64,000 nucleotides of DNA from Streptomyces hayashii (GTDB taxonomy: Bacteria; Actinomycetota; Actinomycetes; Streptomycetales; Streptomycetaceae), in assembly GCF_024539815.1 (NCBI RefSeq), contig NZ_JAHHIU010000083.1, positions 43,565-107,564 of the forward strand. Direction: 5' to 3'. The notes under the pieces were generated by a model. It made no database searches and was not told the origin of the DNA. It worked only from the letters and a program-made list of their open reading frames with translations. Positions 44,811-55,593 of the stretch are shown in pieces (positions within the stretch are counted from its first letter, which is position 1; the number at the start of each line of letters is the position of its first letter). The position numbers and the translations under genes are program-made.

Positions 44811-46153
44811 GGCTTCTCCCACGGGATGACGGCGTGCACCCGGTAGCCGCCGGAAGGGCTGGGCCCGGCCTCGAAGGTGCCGCCGTAGACGGCGATCCGC
44901 TCCTGCAGACCGATCAGACCGCGGCCGCTGCCCGTGTGGGACGAGGGCGCCGGAGAGCCGCCTGTGTCGTTCACCTCCACCTGCAGGACGGCGGGGCCGT
45001 AGTCGATGGTGATCTCCACGTGGGAGCCGGCTGCGTGCTTCATGGTGTTGGTCAACGCTTCCTGGACCAGGCGGTAGACCGCGAGATCCATGCCGGAGGA
45101 GAGGGGAACCGGCTTGCCGGTGATGTGCAGCCGGACCGGAATGCCGGCGTTCTGTACCCGGGAGACCAGCGGGTCCAGCTGGTCCATGCCTGGTGTCCGG
45201 GCGAGGTCGTCCTCGACCGAGAGGTCGGGGGAGTCGCTGTTCAGGGTGAGCAGGCCCATGGTGTGCCGCAGTTCGGTCATCGCGGCGCGCCCGCCGGACT
45301 CGACGGCCAGGAGCGCGTTGTGGGCCTTTTCAGGGGCGGCCTGCATCACCTTGCGTGCCGCGCCCGCCTGGACCACCATCACGCTGATGTTGTGTGAGAC
45401 CACGTCGTGCAGTTCCCGCGCTATGCGGGAGCGTTCCTCGCTCACGGCCAGTCGTGCGGCGGACTCCTTCTCGGTCTCCGCGGTCCGCACCCGCAGCTTC
45501 CAGGTGTAGATCGTGTTGGCCACCAGGGCGAGCGGGATCAGGATCAGGAAGAGGAAGGTCTCCGGGCCCGAACCCATGGTCGGCACGTTCTGCTTGTGGG
45601 TCGCCGCCAACAGCAGGATGCCTGCCAGGGCGCTCGTGATCGCGGCCCTCTGGTACGTGCTGTACATCGTCACGCTGTAGGCCGCGATCAGACATGCGGC
45701 GAAGGTGAAGGTGGGGTTGAACCCCGGGCTGAGGTGGTACAGCTCGCTCGCGCCGATCAGGATCCAGAACACGGTCAGGGGAAATCTTCTGCGCGCGACG
45801 AGCGGGAGCGTGGCCAGCACGGCCAGGAGCACCTGCCAGGGATGCGCCGCCCCGTAGTAGTGGGTGATCTGCCCGACCGGGGGAGTGGGCGCGGACGGAA
45901 CACCGGCAGGCGTGTGCGGCTGGCTCGGCGTGGTCAGCGAGTCGGTGACGCTGCCTTGCCGGTCCAGGGCGCCGCCGACGGCCCCGACGGTCAGAGCGAG
46001 GGCGAGGACCGCATCGGTTGTCCAGACCCAGCGGGACAGGATGGGCGGCGGGAGCGTCGGCTTCTTCAGCGCGATGACCCCGACACGCCAACCGGCCCTG
46101 ATCACTGATGTGTTCACCGGGCCATTGTGGCAAGGGGTCTCCTGCTGCCGCAT
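44807..46153 (-). CDS. Sensor histidine kinase, HisKA_3 type
   Basis: 448 residues. N-terminal part with several membrane helices (AVLALALTVGAVGGAL, ILIGASELYHLSPGFN, AGILLLAATH), then the dimerisation segment SRIARELHDVVSHNISVMVV with the phosphorylated His, and the ATPase domain (VYRLVQEALTNTMKHA, GSGRGLIGLQERI). ATG 46153 has a weak site; GTG 46117 is possible. Divergent from the MacB-like exporter, as in bacitracin-type stress systems. Confidence 0.88.
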   Translation of the reverse strand: MRQQETPCHNGPVNTSVIRAGWRVGVIALKKPTLPPPILSRWVWTTDAVLALALTVGAVGGALDRQGSVTDSLTTPSQPHTPAGVPSAPTPPVGQITHYYGAAHPWQVLLAVLATLPLVARRRFPLTVFWILIGASELYHLSPGFNPTFTFAACLIAAYSVTMYSTYQRAAITSALAGILLLAATHKQNVPTMGSGPETFLFLILIPLALVANTIYTWKLRVRTAETEKESAARLAVSEERSRIARELHDVVSHNISVMVVQAGAARKVMQAAPEKAHNALLAVESGGRAAMTELRHTMGLLTLNSDSPDLSVEDDLARTPGMDQLDPLVSRVQNAGIPVRLHITGKPVPLSSGMDLAVYRLVQEALTNTMKHAAGSHVEITIDYGPAVLQVEVNDTGGSPAPSSHTGSGRGLIGLQERIAVYGGTFEAGPSPSGGYRVHAVIPWEKP

Positions 46154-46323
46154 CGTTCCCGGCGGCTAGCGGCAGTCGTCATTTCGGCTCCTTCTCAAGG
46201 ATGACCGGGGTGCTGATCGTCCATGCGGACGAACGGGTCTCGTAGCAGCAGGCGATGTTGCGGGCGGTGCGCCGTACCTAGCGTGAGGACACTGCCCAAC
46301 CCCGTTCCCAGTGGAGGAATGCC

Positions 46324-47013
46324 GTGACGGTGCCGCTCATCCAGATCCGCGATGTGAGCAAGACGTACGAAGCTGAAAGACCAGCTCTCGCCGATCTGAA
46401 CCTCGACGTGCAGGCCGGAGACGCGGTTGCGGTGCTCGGTAAGTCGGGCAGCGGCAAGTCCACTCTGCTCAACATGATCGCCGGCCTGGACAAGCCGACT
46501 CGGGGTTCGGTCTCCGTGGCCGGTCTCCGGGTGGACGAGATGACCGAGACCGCGTCGGCGAAGTACCGGCGGGAACGGATCGGCATGGTCTTCCAGTTCT
46601 TCAACCTCCTGGACGACCTGACCGCCGAGGACAACGTCCTGCTGCCGGCCCAACTGGCCGGAATGTCGCACGGCAAGGCCCGTAAGCGGGCGGCCGAACT
46701 GCTGGAGTCCCTCGGTGTCGCCCGGCATGCCCGCGCCTTCCCGGGCCGGCTGTCCGGTGGTGAGCGGCAGCGCGTCGCGGTCGCCCGGGCGCTGATGAAC
46801 CGCCCCTCGCTGCTGCTGGCCGACGAGCCGACCGGCGCGCTCGACAGTGCCTCGGCCGACGATGTCAGGACCCTGCTGGCGGAACTCAACCGATCCGGCC
46901 AGACCATCCTGCTGGTGACCCACGACGTCGCGCTCGCCGAGGCGTGCGCGACCAGGACCATCGAACTGCTCGACGGCAGGGTCCTCCGTGACGAGCGGAT
47001 GGCGGTCCGATGA
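46324..47013 (+). CDS. ABC transporter ATPase, MacB/LolD type
   Basis: 229 residues with Walker A GKSGSGKST, signature LSGGERQRVAVARAL, Walker B LLLADEPTGALD and switch His in LVTHD. GTG 46324 follows GGAGGAATGCC. It overlaps the permease by four bases. These exporters move antimicrobial peptides, lipids or lipoproteins across the membrane. The paired two-component system suggests induced resistance. Confidence 0.93.
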   Translation: MTVPLIQIRDVSKTYEAERPALADLNLDVQAGDAVAVLGKSGSGKSTLLNMIAGLDKPTRGSVSVAGLRVDEMTETASAKYRRERIGMVFQFFNLLDDLTAEDNVLLPAQLAGMSHGKARKRAAELLESLGVARHARAFPGRLSGGERQRVAVARALMNRPSLLLADEPTGALDSASADDVRTLLAELNRSGQTILLVTHDVALAEACATRTIELLDGRVLRDERMAVR

Positions 47014-48458
47014 GCGCGCTGAGCAAGGTCGTACGCGCCGGTGTGGGGCGGCGCCGCGTCCAGACCGTGGTGATGATCCTCACCACGATGATGGCGGTGA
47101 CTGCCTCGGTGCTGGCGGCCGGACTCCTGGTGGCGACGCAGGCGTCCTTCGACCGGAGTTTCGACGGGCAGCGCGGCGCCCATCTGACGGTGCAGTACGA
47201 CCGGAGCAAGGCCACCAAGGCACAGATCGCGGCCACCGCACATGTCTCCGGCGTCACGGCCAGCGCCGGCCCGTACCCGGTGCTGTCGCTGCAGCCGCAT
47301 GTCGGCGCGAACAAGGACGGCATGCCGGTCGGTGACAAGCTGGCGCCGATGGTGATCGTCGCCCGTGCCGGCACCGGAGGGCCGGTCGACAGGCTCAAGA
47401 TCACTGATGGCCGGTGGGCCTCCCGGCCCGGTGAGGTCGTACTGACCACAACCAACGCTCCCTTCAGCGTCGGTGGCCACATGACCTTCCCCGACCTTCC
47501 GGGCAAGCCCACCCTCACGGTCGTGGGCCTGGCCAGGTCTGCGGGCGGCAGCTCCGAGGCATGGGTCTCGCCTGTTCAGCTCGCGGCGCTGACCCCGGCC
47601 GGGAAGACGCCCGACGAGCAGATGCTCTACCGGTTCCGCAGCGCGGACACGGATGCCGAGATCACCGCGGACCGGGTCGCGCTCGCGGCTGCCGTGCCGA
47701 CCGGATCGATGACCCAGGCCGCGTCCTATCTGAAGGTCAAGATGTCCGCGGACAAGACCTCGGCGACCTTCGTGCCGTTCGTCGTCTCCTTCGGCGTGCT
47801 CGGCCTGTGCATGTCGATCCTGATCATCGGCATCGTCGTCAGCGGCGCGGTGGCCGCCGCGACCCGGCGCATCGGCATCCTGAAGTCGTTGGGCTTCACC
47901 CCGGAGCAGGTGGTACGCGCCTACGTCGGGCAGGCACTGATCCCGGCCGCGATCGGCACGGGACTGGGCGTCGTGCTCGGGAACGTGCTGGCCATTCCGG
48001 TCCTCAACGATGCGGGTGGCGCGCTGGGCGTCGGAGCGGTGACGATCGCACCGTGGATCGACGTCGCGATTCCCGCGCTCGCCCTCGGCGCGGTGGTGGC
48101 CACGGCGCTGCCGCCGGCCCTGCGTGCCGGACGGCTGCGGACCATCGAGGCGATCGCGGTGGGACGCACCCCGCAGGCCGGGCGGGGGCGGATGATCCGC
48201 CGTCTGCTCGGGCGGCTGCCGCTGCCGCGCTCGCTGAGTCTTGGTCTCGCCAACCCGTTCAACCGGCCTTCGCGATCGATGACGATGGCGGCGGCCGTGG
48301 TGCTCGGGACCATCGGGGTCGCTTTCGGCGTCGGCCTTGCCATCTCGCTGAGCGCCATCCAGAGTGACCTGAACCGCAGGTCACCCGGTGCCGCTGTGAT
48401 CCAGCTCTTCGGACCGCCGGCACCTCCCGCCCCCGCGGGGGAACCGACCAGCCGGTGA
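47010..48458 (+). CDS. FtsX/MacB-type permease, N-terminal part
   Basis: 482 residues: membrane segment 1, a large extracellular domain, three more segments (LGLCMSILIIGIVVSGAVAA), the cytoplasmic RRLLGRLPL stretch, and segment five (MTMAAAVVLGTIGVAFGVG). It ends within the second extracellular loop after a Pro/Ala-rich tail (GPPAPPAPAGEPTSR). The remainder is encoded in the -1 frame by the next gene. Confidence 0.85.
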   Translation: MSALSKVVRAGVGRRRVQTVVMILTTMMAVTASVLAAGLLVATQASFDRSFDGQRGAHLTVQYDRSKATKAQIAATAHVSGVTASAGPYPVLSLQPHVGANKDGMPVGDKLAPMVIVARAGTGGPVDRLKITDGRWASRPGEVVLTTTNAPFSVGGHMTFPDLPGKPTLTVVGLARSAGGSSEAWVSPVQLAALTPAGKTPDEQMLYRFRSADTDAEITADRVALAAAVPTGSMTQAASYLKVKMSADKTSATFVPFVVSFGVLGLCMSILIIGIVVSGAVAAATRRIGILKSLGFTPEQVVRAYVGQALIPAAIGTGLGVVLGNVLAIPVLNDAGGALGVGAVTIAPWIDVAIPALALGAVVATALPPALRAGRLRTIEAIAVGRTPQAGRGRMIRRLLGRLPLPRSLSLGLANPFNRPSRSMTMAAAVVLGTIGVAFGVGLAISLSAIQSDLNRRSPGAAVIQLFGPPAPPAPAGEPTSR

Positions 48459-49381
48459 AGAAGGCCGATGCCACCTCGATCGCGTCGCTGATCCGGGCTC
48501 AGCCGGGCACCCGAAGGTACTTCAGCACGGGCCAGACCCGGGTCGGCGTGGCCGGGCTGGCCGGCACGACGAACGTGATCGCCTACGACGGAGAGTCGTC
48601 CTGGGGCGCGTACCGGATGCTCGCCGGAAGGTGGTTCCACGGTGCGGGCGAGGCGGTCGCCCCCTCCGGTTTCCTCACCGCCACCGGGAGGCACATCGGC
48701 GACACCATCCGCCTGACCGACAACGGCCGCAGTGCGCCTGTGCGCATCGTCGGCGAGGTCTTCGCCATGCAGCAGGTGCTGCTCACCGACAAGAGCTCGC
48801 TCGCGGGACTGAACGCGTACATCCTGCCGCAGTCGGTGCAGTTCAACATCGACCTCACCCGGGGAGCCTCGCAGCAGAGCTACCTCGACTCTCTCAACAC
48901 CGCCCTGCAGCCCTACAACCTCACCGCACAGCCCAACAACGCACAGGTGAGCAGCATGCTCATCGCCATGGACTCACTGGCCGCGATGCTCACTCTGATG
49001 CTCGTCGCCGTGGCCGGCCTCGGCGTACTCAACACGGTCGTGCTCGACACCCGCGAACGCGTCCACGACTTCGGTGTGTTCAAGGCCCTGGGCATGACGC
49101 CGAAACAGACCATCGCCATGGTCATCACCTCGGTCGCCGGCATCGGTCTGCTCGCCGGCGTGATCGGAGTCCCCATCGGCATCGCCCTGCACGACTCCGT
49201 GGTGCCGGTGATGGGCCGTGCCGCCGGCACCAGCATTCCGGGCGACGACATCGCGATCTATCACCTGCCCGTGCTTGTTCCGCTGATCCTCGGTGGGCTG
49301 GTCATCGCCACCGTGGGGGCGCTGCTCCCGGCCGGATGGGCCGCCAGGACCGGCACCGCGACCGCGCTGCGTACGGAATAG
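48455..49381 (+). CDS. FtsX/MacB-type permease, C-terminal part
   Basis: 308 residues starting with GTG 48455 in a GTGA overlap with the previous frame. It supplies the rest of the second extracellular domain and the final membrane segments (MLVAVAGLGVLNTVVLDTR, LVPLILGGLVIATVGALLPA). Together with the N-terminal part the length is about 790 residues, the usual size of a one-piece permease. A frameshift near 48430-48455 in a C/G-rich run, or a genuine split gene with coupled translation, are both possible. Confidence 0.8.
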   Translation: MKKADATSIASLIRAQPGTRRYFSTGQTRVGVAGLAGTTNVIAYDGESSWGAYRMLAGRWFHGAGEAVAPSGFLTATGRHIGDTIRLTDNGRSAPVRIVGEVFAMQQVLLTDKSSLAGLNAYILPQSVQFNIDLTRGASQQSYLDSLNTALQPYNLTAQPNNAQVSSMLIAMDSLAAMLTLMLVAVAGLGVLNTVVLDTRERVHDFGVFKALGMTPKQTIAMVITSVAGIGLLAGVIGVPIGIALHDSVVPVMGRAAGTSIPGDDIAIYHLPVLVPLILGGLVIATVGALLPAGWAARTGTATALRTE

Positions 49382-49436
49382 CCGCCGTGAGGGCCAGACA
49401 CGGGAGGAAGAGACGTGCCCGGGAGACGTCGCAGGC

Positions 49437-49577
49437 ACGACCCTTGAATTCAAGGCGAAAGGCGTCCGGATGGTGCACGAGTCGCAGTTGCCGCTCGCCG
49501 AGGTGGCACGGGAGTTGGTTGTCAGCAAGGCAACTCTCGGCCGGTGGGTCGAGCGGGACCGGCAGCGGCACACAGCC
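49437..49577 (+). pseudogene. IS3-family OrfA fragment
   Basis: A single stretch reads EFKAKGVRMVHESQLPLAEV then ARELVVSKATLGRWVE, the helix-turn-helix of IS3-type OrfA proteins. No OrfB or flanking repeats are visible. Confidence 0.55.
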
Positions 49578-49601
49578 AAGTGCGCGCCCCGACCCCGTCA
49601 G

Positions 49602-50040
49602 CGCGTGTGCGGGGACCACCGTCCTCGCCACGGCGTACGAGCAGGGGCCGGACGCCTACCTCGCCCGGCCGGTCTCCGGCATCGACGAGCCCGATCCCTT
49701 TCTCGCCGTCGTCCCGCTCCTGAAACAGGGCTGGGAGATCGACCGCCCGAGCTGGGGCGTCTTCGCGGTCCAGGCCTCGGACGCGCTCGCCGGCATGGAG
49801 TTCACCACCGGCGACCTCGATCCGGAAGCCGAGCCGACCACGCGGGACGCCCGCTGGCAGCTGCGGGCGGGCAAGTCCGTCGACCGGCCCGTCTGCTACG
49901 CCACGGCCAGCACCGACACCCCCGTCGTCCTGCTCACCGGCGTCACTCAGTGCGTCGCCGATCCAACTCCGCTGCCCCGCTGGCGTGAGGAGACCTTCAG
50001 CTACATCAAGGGGATGGCCCAGCTCACCCCGATCCTTCCG
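49602..50040 (+). pseudogene. Remnant of an unidentified protein
   Basis: An open stretch without a good start reads VLATAYEQGPDAYLARPVSG and RPSWGVFAVQASDALAGMEF, which looks like real protein composition (acidic residues, tryptophans) but has no family that I can name. It joins different frames at both ends. Confidence 0.35.
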
Positions 50041-50203
50041 CCAGTACCGCCGGCCCCCACCCCGCTCGACGTGCAGCGGGCCGTCGCATCCCGCCGCCCG
50101 GCCGCGCTCCCCGCGGCCGGCGTCCCGCGCTGGAGCACCGCCAGCCGACCGCCCTGCCCGGCCCACGCCGGTAGGACCAGCCCGACCCCGACCGGAGACC
50201 TTC

Positions 50204-50612
50204 TTGTCCCTGCAAGCCCCCGAGTTCTTCGCCGAGCTGTGCCTCCCCTTCCACGACCACACCGTCGTGGGCAACACCTACTTCGCCGCGACCGTCCCCG
50301 ACGTACCGCTGCGGCTACGGATCGATTTCACCGGCACCATCCACGCGGACACCTACGGCGGGCTGCGTGTGGCGGTCGTCCACCCGGATCGCGGCGAGAC
50401 CGACGCGGTGGCGCTCAGATCCGAGGAACAGCACCTGAAACTGCTCGGAGCCACGACGAGCACTATCCCGCTCACGCCGACAACGCACCGCACAGCCGCC
50501 AGACCAGGTTCGCCCCGCCCACCTTGGCGGAGCTCGTTGCCTCGCCCGGGTGGGACATGCTGCCGCTGCTCGCCGCCGGTTGCCCGGGACCGCTGAACTT
50601 GGAGTACGGGCT
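50204..50612 (+). pseudogene. Remnant of an unidentified protein
   Basis: From TTG 50204 (GGAG upstream) the frame reads LSLQAPEFFAELCLPFHDHT and PLRLRIDFTGTIHADTYGG; near 50450-50500 the sensible sequence moves to another frame (FAPPTLAELVASPGWDMLPL). It probably represents one frameshifted gene. Function unknown. Confidence 0.35.
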
Positions 50613-50613
50613 G

Positions 50614-51717
<1,104 letters not shown>

Positions 51718-51730
51718 CTATCCTGGGCTC

Positions 51731-52360
51731 ATGCCTCGCTCCATCAACCCTGGCCAGACCCCGGACGCCGCCGCCTCGGGCGAGTCCACCGATTCCACGC
51801 GCCAGCGGATCGTCGCCGCAGCCAAGGAGGAGTTCGCCCGACACGGGATCGCCGGCGCCCGCGTGGACCGCATCGCCAAGCAGGCCAGGACGAGCAAGGA
51901 ACGTGTCTACGCCTACTTCCGCAGCAAGGAAGCTCTATACGCGCACGTCGCCGAGCGCGAGACGACGGCGCTTGTCGAGGCGACTCAGTTGGATCCGGCC
52001 GACCTGCCTGGTTATGCGGGCATCCTCTTCGACCATTTCGCGGCCCGTCCGGACCACTACCGCCTGATCGCATGGGGCCGCCTGGAACTGGCCGAGTCCG
52101 CAGACGACACCACCAGCCCCCTCCAGGCCACGATCGCCGGCAAGCTCGACAAACTTCGAGACGCTCAGCGCACCGGGCTGCTCGACCCGGCCTGGGACCC
52201 GGTCGACGTCCTCGCCCTGATCAACCAGATCGCCATGACCTGGGCAGGTCAGCCCGAAATCGCCGCCGCGGCCGCAGACCAGGCCGTAGACCCTTCTATC
52301 ACCGCCCGCCGCGCCGCACTGGTGACCGCCGTCGAGCGCATGTTCCCTCGCCCGGACTGA
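51731..52360 (+). CDS. TetR-family regulator
   Basis: 209 residues; the helix-turn-helix runs from RQRIVAAAKEEFARHGIAGA to SKERVYAYFRSKEALYAHV. ATG 51731 follows the second operator by 16 bp, so it is probably autorepressed. Likely partner of the aldo/keto reductase; the ligand may be a reactive carbonyl or drug. Confidence 0.9.
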   Translation: MPRSINPGQTPDAAASGESTDSTRQRIVAAAKEEFARHGIAGARVDRIAKQARTSKERVYAYFRSKEALYAHVAERETTALVEATQLDPADLPGYAGILFDHFAARPDHYRLIAWGRLELAESADDTTSPLQATIAGKLDKLRDAQRTGLLDPAWDPVDVLALINQIAMTWAGQPEIAAAAADQAVDPSITARRAALVTAVERMFPRPD

Positions 52361-52384
52361 GGCCAACGCTTCAAGCCGTTCGGT

Positions 52385-52535
52385 TTGACGCACACCTTCG
52401 GGTGCGTCCGCTGAAGATGACCTGGTGGACGAGCGCCCGGTCCGCCGGCGCGGGAGTGATGACGTCGAGCCCGCGGCGGGCCAGGCGGTCGGTGATGGCG
52501 GTGGCCATCCGGATGGCGGTAGCAGCCCTCGTCAA
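52385..52535 (-). pseudogene. Aspartate/glutamate racemase fragment
   Basis: One minus-strand stretch reads MATAITDRLARRGLDVITPA and PADRALVHQVIF, resembling the middle of Asp/Glu racemase-family proteins. Nothing conserved precedes or follows. The remaining DNA to 52919 shows no gene. Confidence 0.4.
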
Positions 52536-52919
52536 CGGCTGTGCCGGCCAGGAGTTCGGCGACAGTCGACAGACGCGCCGTCCGGGGTCGACCCCCCGAA
52601 GGGACTTCCGGAGCCGACCACTGAGCGGTCACAGTACGAGACGGTGCAGGCGGCGGGTCGTGACCGCCGGTCGGGGCCTGTGGCCGTCAAGCTGGTTGGG
52701 GGCTGCCGGTGAGCTGACGCCATGGGATACACACGCGCGCCTGCACGCCCAGGTGGGGCTGAAGGCCGCCTCCTACGATCCGGGGCGGCCGGAGGGGGAG
52801 GTCCGCCAGAGCAGCAGCGCCGGGATCATGTCCTGCGTGGTGTCCGGCTGGCTGAAGGCCGTCCGGGCAACGGTAGTTGGGCGAGGGCGGGGCCGCGCTG
52901 GTGGCGCGGGCCCTGGCGC

Positions 52920-54125
52920 TCAGGGCCGACGTGGGTTCGCGATGATCCGGTCGATGACGGCCGCGGCCTGATCGGGGTGTCGGTCCAGCCATGTGCCGAG
53001 GCGCGCCTGGACAGCGTCGCGGACACAGGCGTGTACCGCGCCGGTGTCTCGTACGTCGGGGTGTACGGCGTCGCCGTCGCCGCCCAGGCGAGTGCGCGTG
53101 GCTCCGTAGAACTCGGGGGCGTCCAGCTTGACGGACACGACGGCTGTCAGGCCCTCGCCGATGTCCTCGAAGCTCAGCCGGGGATCCGTGGCCGACAACA
53201 GCCGGCGCTTGCGGGCGTATGCGTCGACGGCGGCGGTCACCCCGTCACGCAGGCCCGTTTCGTGGGTGCCGCCCTCGTGCGTGCGGATGCTGTTGGCGAA
53301 ACTCCGGACCGCTGCCCCGGGGGAGTCGCACCACCGCAGGGACACTTCGACTGTGCCCGCCATCCGGGTGTCCTCCTCCTCGAAGGCGATGACGTCCGGG
53401 TGCACGCGCGGCCCTGTCTCCATGCCGAGGGCGAAGACCAGGTCCCGCTCCTCGTCCGGGAACCGGAACAACGCGGACCGCGGCTCGTCCCGGTCGTACT
53501 CGTCGGTCAGCGAAAGACTCAAGCCCCGGTTCAGAGCCGCCACCTCACGGAAGCGGATCGCCAGGCCGTCGAACGAGGGCCGCGTGGTGTCGAAGATGTC
53601 GGCGTCGGGCCAGAAGGTGATGGTGGTCCCGCTTCCGGTCGTCACCCCCGTCGCGGCGGGCGGGGAGACCGCGACGCCGCGTGCGTAATGCTGGACCCAA
53701 CGCCGGCCTTCACGGCGCACCTCGACCGTCAACCGGCTCGACAGGGCGTTGACCACGGACGGTTCGGTGCGCAACGGGCTCATGGACATGGTGTGACGGC
53801 CGCGAAGGCCGCGGGCGCGGGTGTGCAGGCGGGTCAGCATGTCTTCCAGGCCATGGCCGTCGGTGTGACCGGCCGCTTCCACGGCAATGCCCGGCCCGGA
53901 ATCGGCCACCTGGACACCGCCGTCTTCGGTGAGGGTGACGGCGATGTGTTCGCCCTGACCGGCCAGAGCCTCGTTGACGGCGCGTTCCACGACGTCGAAC
54001 AGCAGTTGATTCAGGCCGCGTTCACCGGTCGAGCCGACGTACATACCGGGCCGCTTGCGCACCGCGTCGAACCCTTCCCGGACCTGAACGCGAGCTGTGT
54101 CGGTTCCGGTGGTTTTCTGGCTCAT
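52920..54125 (-). CDS. GyrB-like protein without Toprim domain and with altered ATP site
   Basis: 401 residues matching only the ATPase and transducer domains of GyrB/ParE. Kept are REGFDAVRKRPGMYVGSTG, SGTTITFWPDADIF, EGGTHETGLRDG and FYGATRTRLGG. Changed are the key positions: E. coli Glu42 to Asp44, Asn46 to Arg48, and the glycine-rich lid (GLHGVG) to PLRTEP before SVVNALS. ATP hydrolysis is therefore doubtful. It might be a pseudoenzyme or inhibitor-sequestering protein, or a decaying paralogue, although the frame is intact. Confidence 0.8.
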   Translation of the reverse strand: MSQKTTGTDTARVQVREGFDAVRKRPGMYVGSTGERGLNQLLFDVVERAVNEALAGQGEHIAVTLTEDGGVQVADSGPGIAVEAAGHTDGHGLEDMLTRLHTRARGLRGRHTMSMSPLRTEPSVVNALSSRLTVEVRREGRRWVQHYARGVAVSPPAATGVTTGSGTTITFWPDADIFDTTRPSFDGLAIRFREVAALNRGLSLSLTDEYDRDEPRSALFRFPDEERDLVFALGMETGPRVHPDVIAFEEEDTRMAGTVEVSLRWCDSPGAAVRSFANSIRTHEGGTHETGLRDGVTAAVDAYARKRRLLSATDPRLSFEDIGEGLTAVVSVKLDAPEFYGATRTRLGGDGDAVHPDVRDTGAVHACVRDAVQARLGTWLDRHPDQAAAVIDRIIANPRRP

Positions 54126-54397
54126 GAAGACCCCCTGAGATGCTGTCCGGCAGAGCTCGTCACGCTACGCGAAATTCTCTAAAAGGCCAGGTCAGCAACG
54201 CTTTCGAGAGGTCTCGTATCTGTCGGTGCGCTCCTGCGGGGCGACGGTGGGCCCCGGGCCGGCGCAGGGCCGTCGCGCCGCGTCGGCGGCCCCGTCGAGG
54301 CCGTGGACGGCACCGTTCGAGGCAGCGCCGAGGTCCCTTTTTGCAGAACTTCTCGGACGGCGCGCGCTGTTCGGCCCATCCTGCGCACGCAGTCGTC

Positions 54398-54822
54398 TCA
54401 CTGGGTCCAGCACTGGGTCGGAGTTCCCTCTTTGAACGGAGCTGGGGCCGTGTTGAGTTCGCCTGCGGCCTCCTCTTGGGGGTGTATCGCTGCGTCGAGT
54501 CGAGCACGGACCGGTGCCGGGCACGCGGCGGCGTCCCGGGTGATGAGCGCCGCGGCGGCGGCCTCGGAGGCGACGATGGCCTGGGTCTCCTCCATTTGGG
54601 CCCAGAGAGTGACGATGACGAAGGCGAGGACGATCCCGTAGATCGCGCCGAACATGCCGAGCGTCACTCCGACCATCTCGCTGTGTTCGCCGCGGGCCAC
54701 CGAGGGGTATCTGCGGCGCAACAGCACACTGCCGCCGACAGCGAGGAGGACGGTTCCCTCGACGATGACGACGGTCAGCGTGAAGGTGCTGTAGTGGTTG
54801 AGCAGCCAGAGCGAGACGTCGG
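54398..54822 (-). pseudogene. Truncated DUF4239-like membrane protein
   Basis: Two hydrophobic segments (TLTVVIVEGTVLLAVGGSVL and GVTLGMFGAIYGIVLAFVIV) and WAQMEETQAIVASEAAAAA match the N-terminal part of DUF4239 proteins (usually about 250 residues). No start codon is visible in frame, and the C-terminal half is replaced by an unrelated tail. 54126-54397 holds no gene. Confidence 0.55.
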
Positions 54823-54831
54823 CTTCTGATG

Positions 54832-55593
54832 CTACGCGGAGGGCAGTTGGTCGTACATCCGGTACGTGTAGGTGGCGTCGTACGTCATCAGGTTGCCGGT
54901 CGGCGCCGGCAGGCCCAGTCGGTGGTTGAGCGGCCCTGTCAGGGGCCCGCAGTGTTCGGCGGCGGGGGCGGTGAAGGTGTCGTCGTAGGCCGAGAACTCG
55001 ATGATCGGCGGATCCTGTGAGACCCACTTGGAGGGGCCCGACCGCTTGAGCTGGAAGTCGACCGGCGTGCTCGCCCCTATGGTGCAGCCGTGTGGCAGCA
55101 GTGGGCTCGAAAGCCGCATGCGCAGGCTGAACTGCCCGGTGTAGAAGTCGGATCGGCCCCCGTACTGCGGCTCGATCGACAGGCGGAGCTGTCGTGGGTG
55201 CTTACCCGCGGCGGTGCCGGTGAGCCCGCCCGGGACGGGGGTGGGCACGCTGTGCATCGCGCCCCAGACCTGTGCCTTGGAGCCGTCGGGCATCGGCCCC
55301 TCGGCGTGCGTCATGGTGATCGGGGCGAGCGCCACCTCGACCTTCCCCAACGTCAACCGGGGTGCGGCGGTGTGGACTTCGCACCGCCACTGAGCCGGAT
55401 CGGCGCCGGCCGGAAGGGCGGGGCAGTCGCTGAAGTCGGTGGCGGGCGTCGGGGTGGCGGAAGCCGGTTCTGTGGCGGCGAAGCTCGGGGTGTACGCCCC
55501 CACCAGCCCTGTCAGGGCAGCGGCCCCGGCGAGGGCGAGCGCGGCGCGGCGGGGGAGTGACAGACGGCGGCCAACGGGCGGCGTGTTCAACAT
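54832..55593 (-). CDS. Secreted protein of unknown function
   Basis: 253 residues with a signal peptide (basic RRLSLPRR, then LALAGAAALTGLVG, cut near SFA). The mature part is rich in beta-type sequence with four cysteines (SDCPALPAGADPAQWRCEVH, HGCTIG, EHCGPL). No family recognised. ATG 55593 is chosen; ATG 55629, with a GGGGGA site, would lengthen the signal region. It lies 9 bp from the DUF4239 remnant. Confidence 0.6.
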   Translation of the reverse strand: MLNTPPVGRRLSLPRRAALALAGAAALTGLVGAYTPSFAATEPASATPTPATDFSDCPALPAGADPAQWRCEVHTAAPRLTLGKVEVALAPITMTHAEGPMPDGSKAQVWGAMHSVPTPVPGGLTGTAAGKHPRQLRLSIEPQYGGRSDFYTGQFSLRMRLSSPLLPHGCTIGASTPVDFQLKRSGPSKWVSQDPPIIEFSAYDDTFTAPAAEHCGPLTGPLNHRLGLPAPTGNLMTYDATYTYRMYDQLPSA

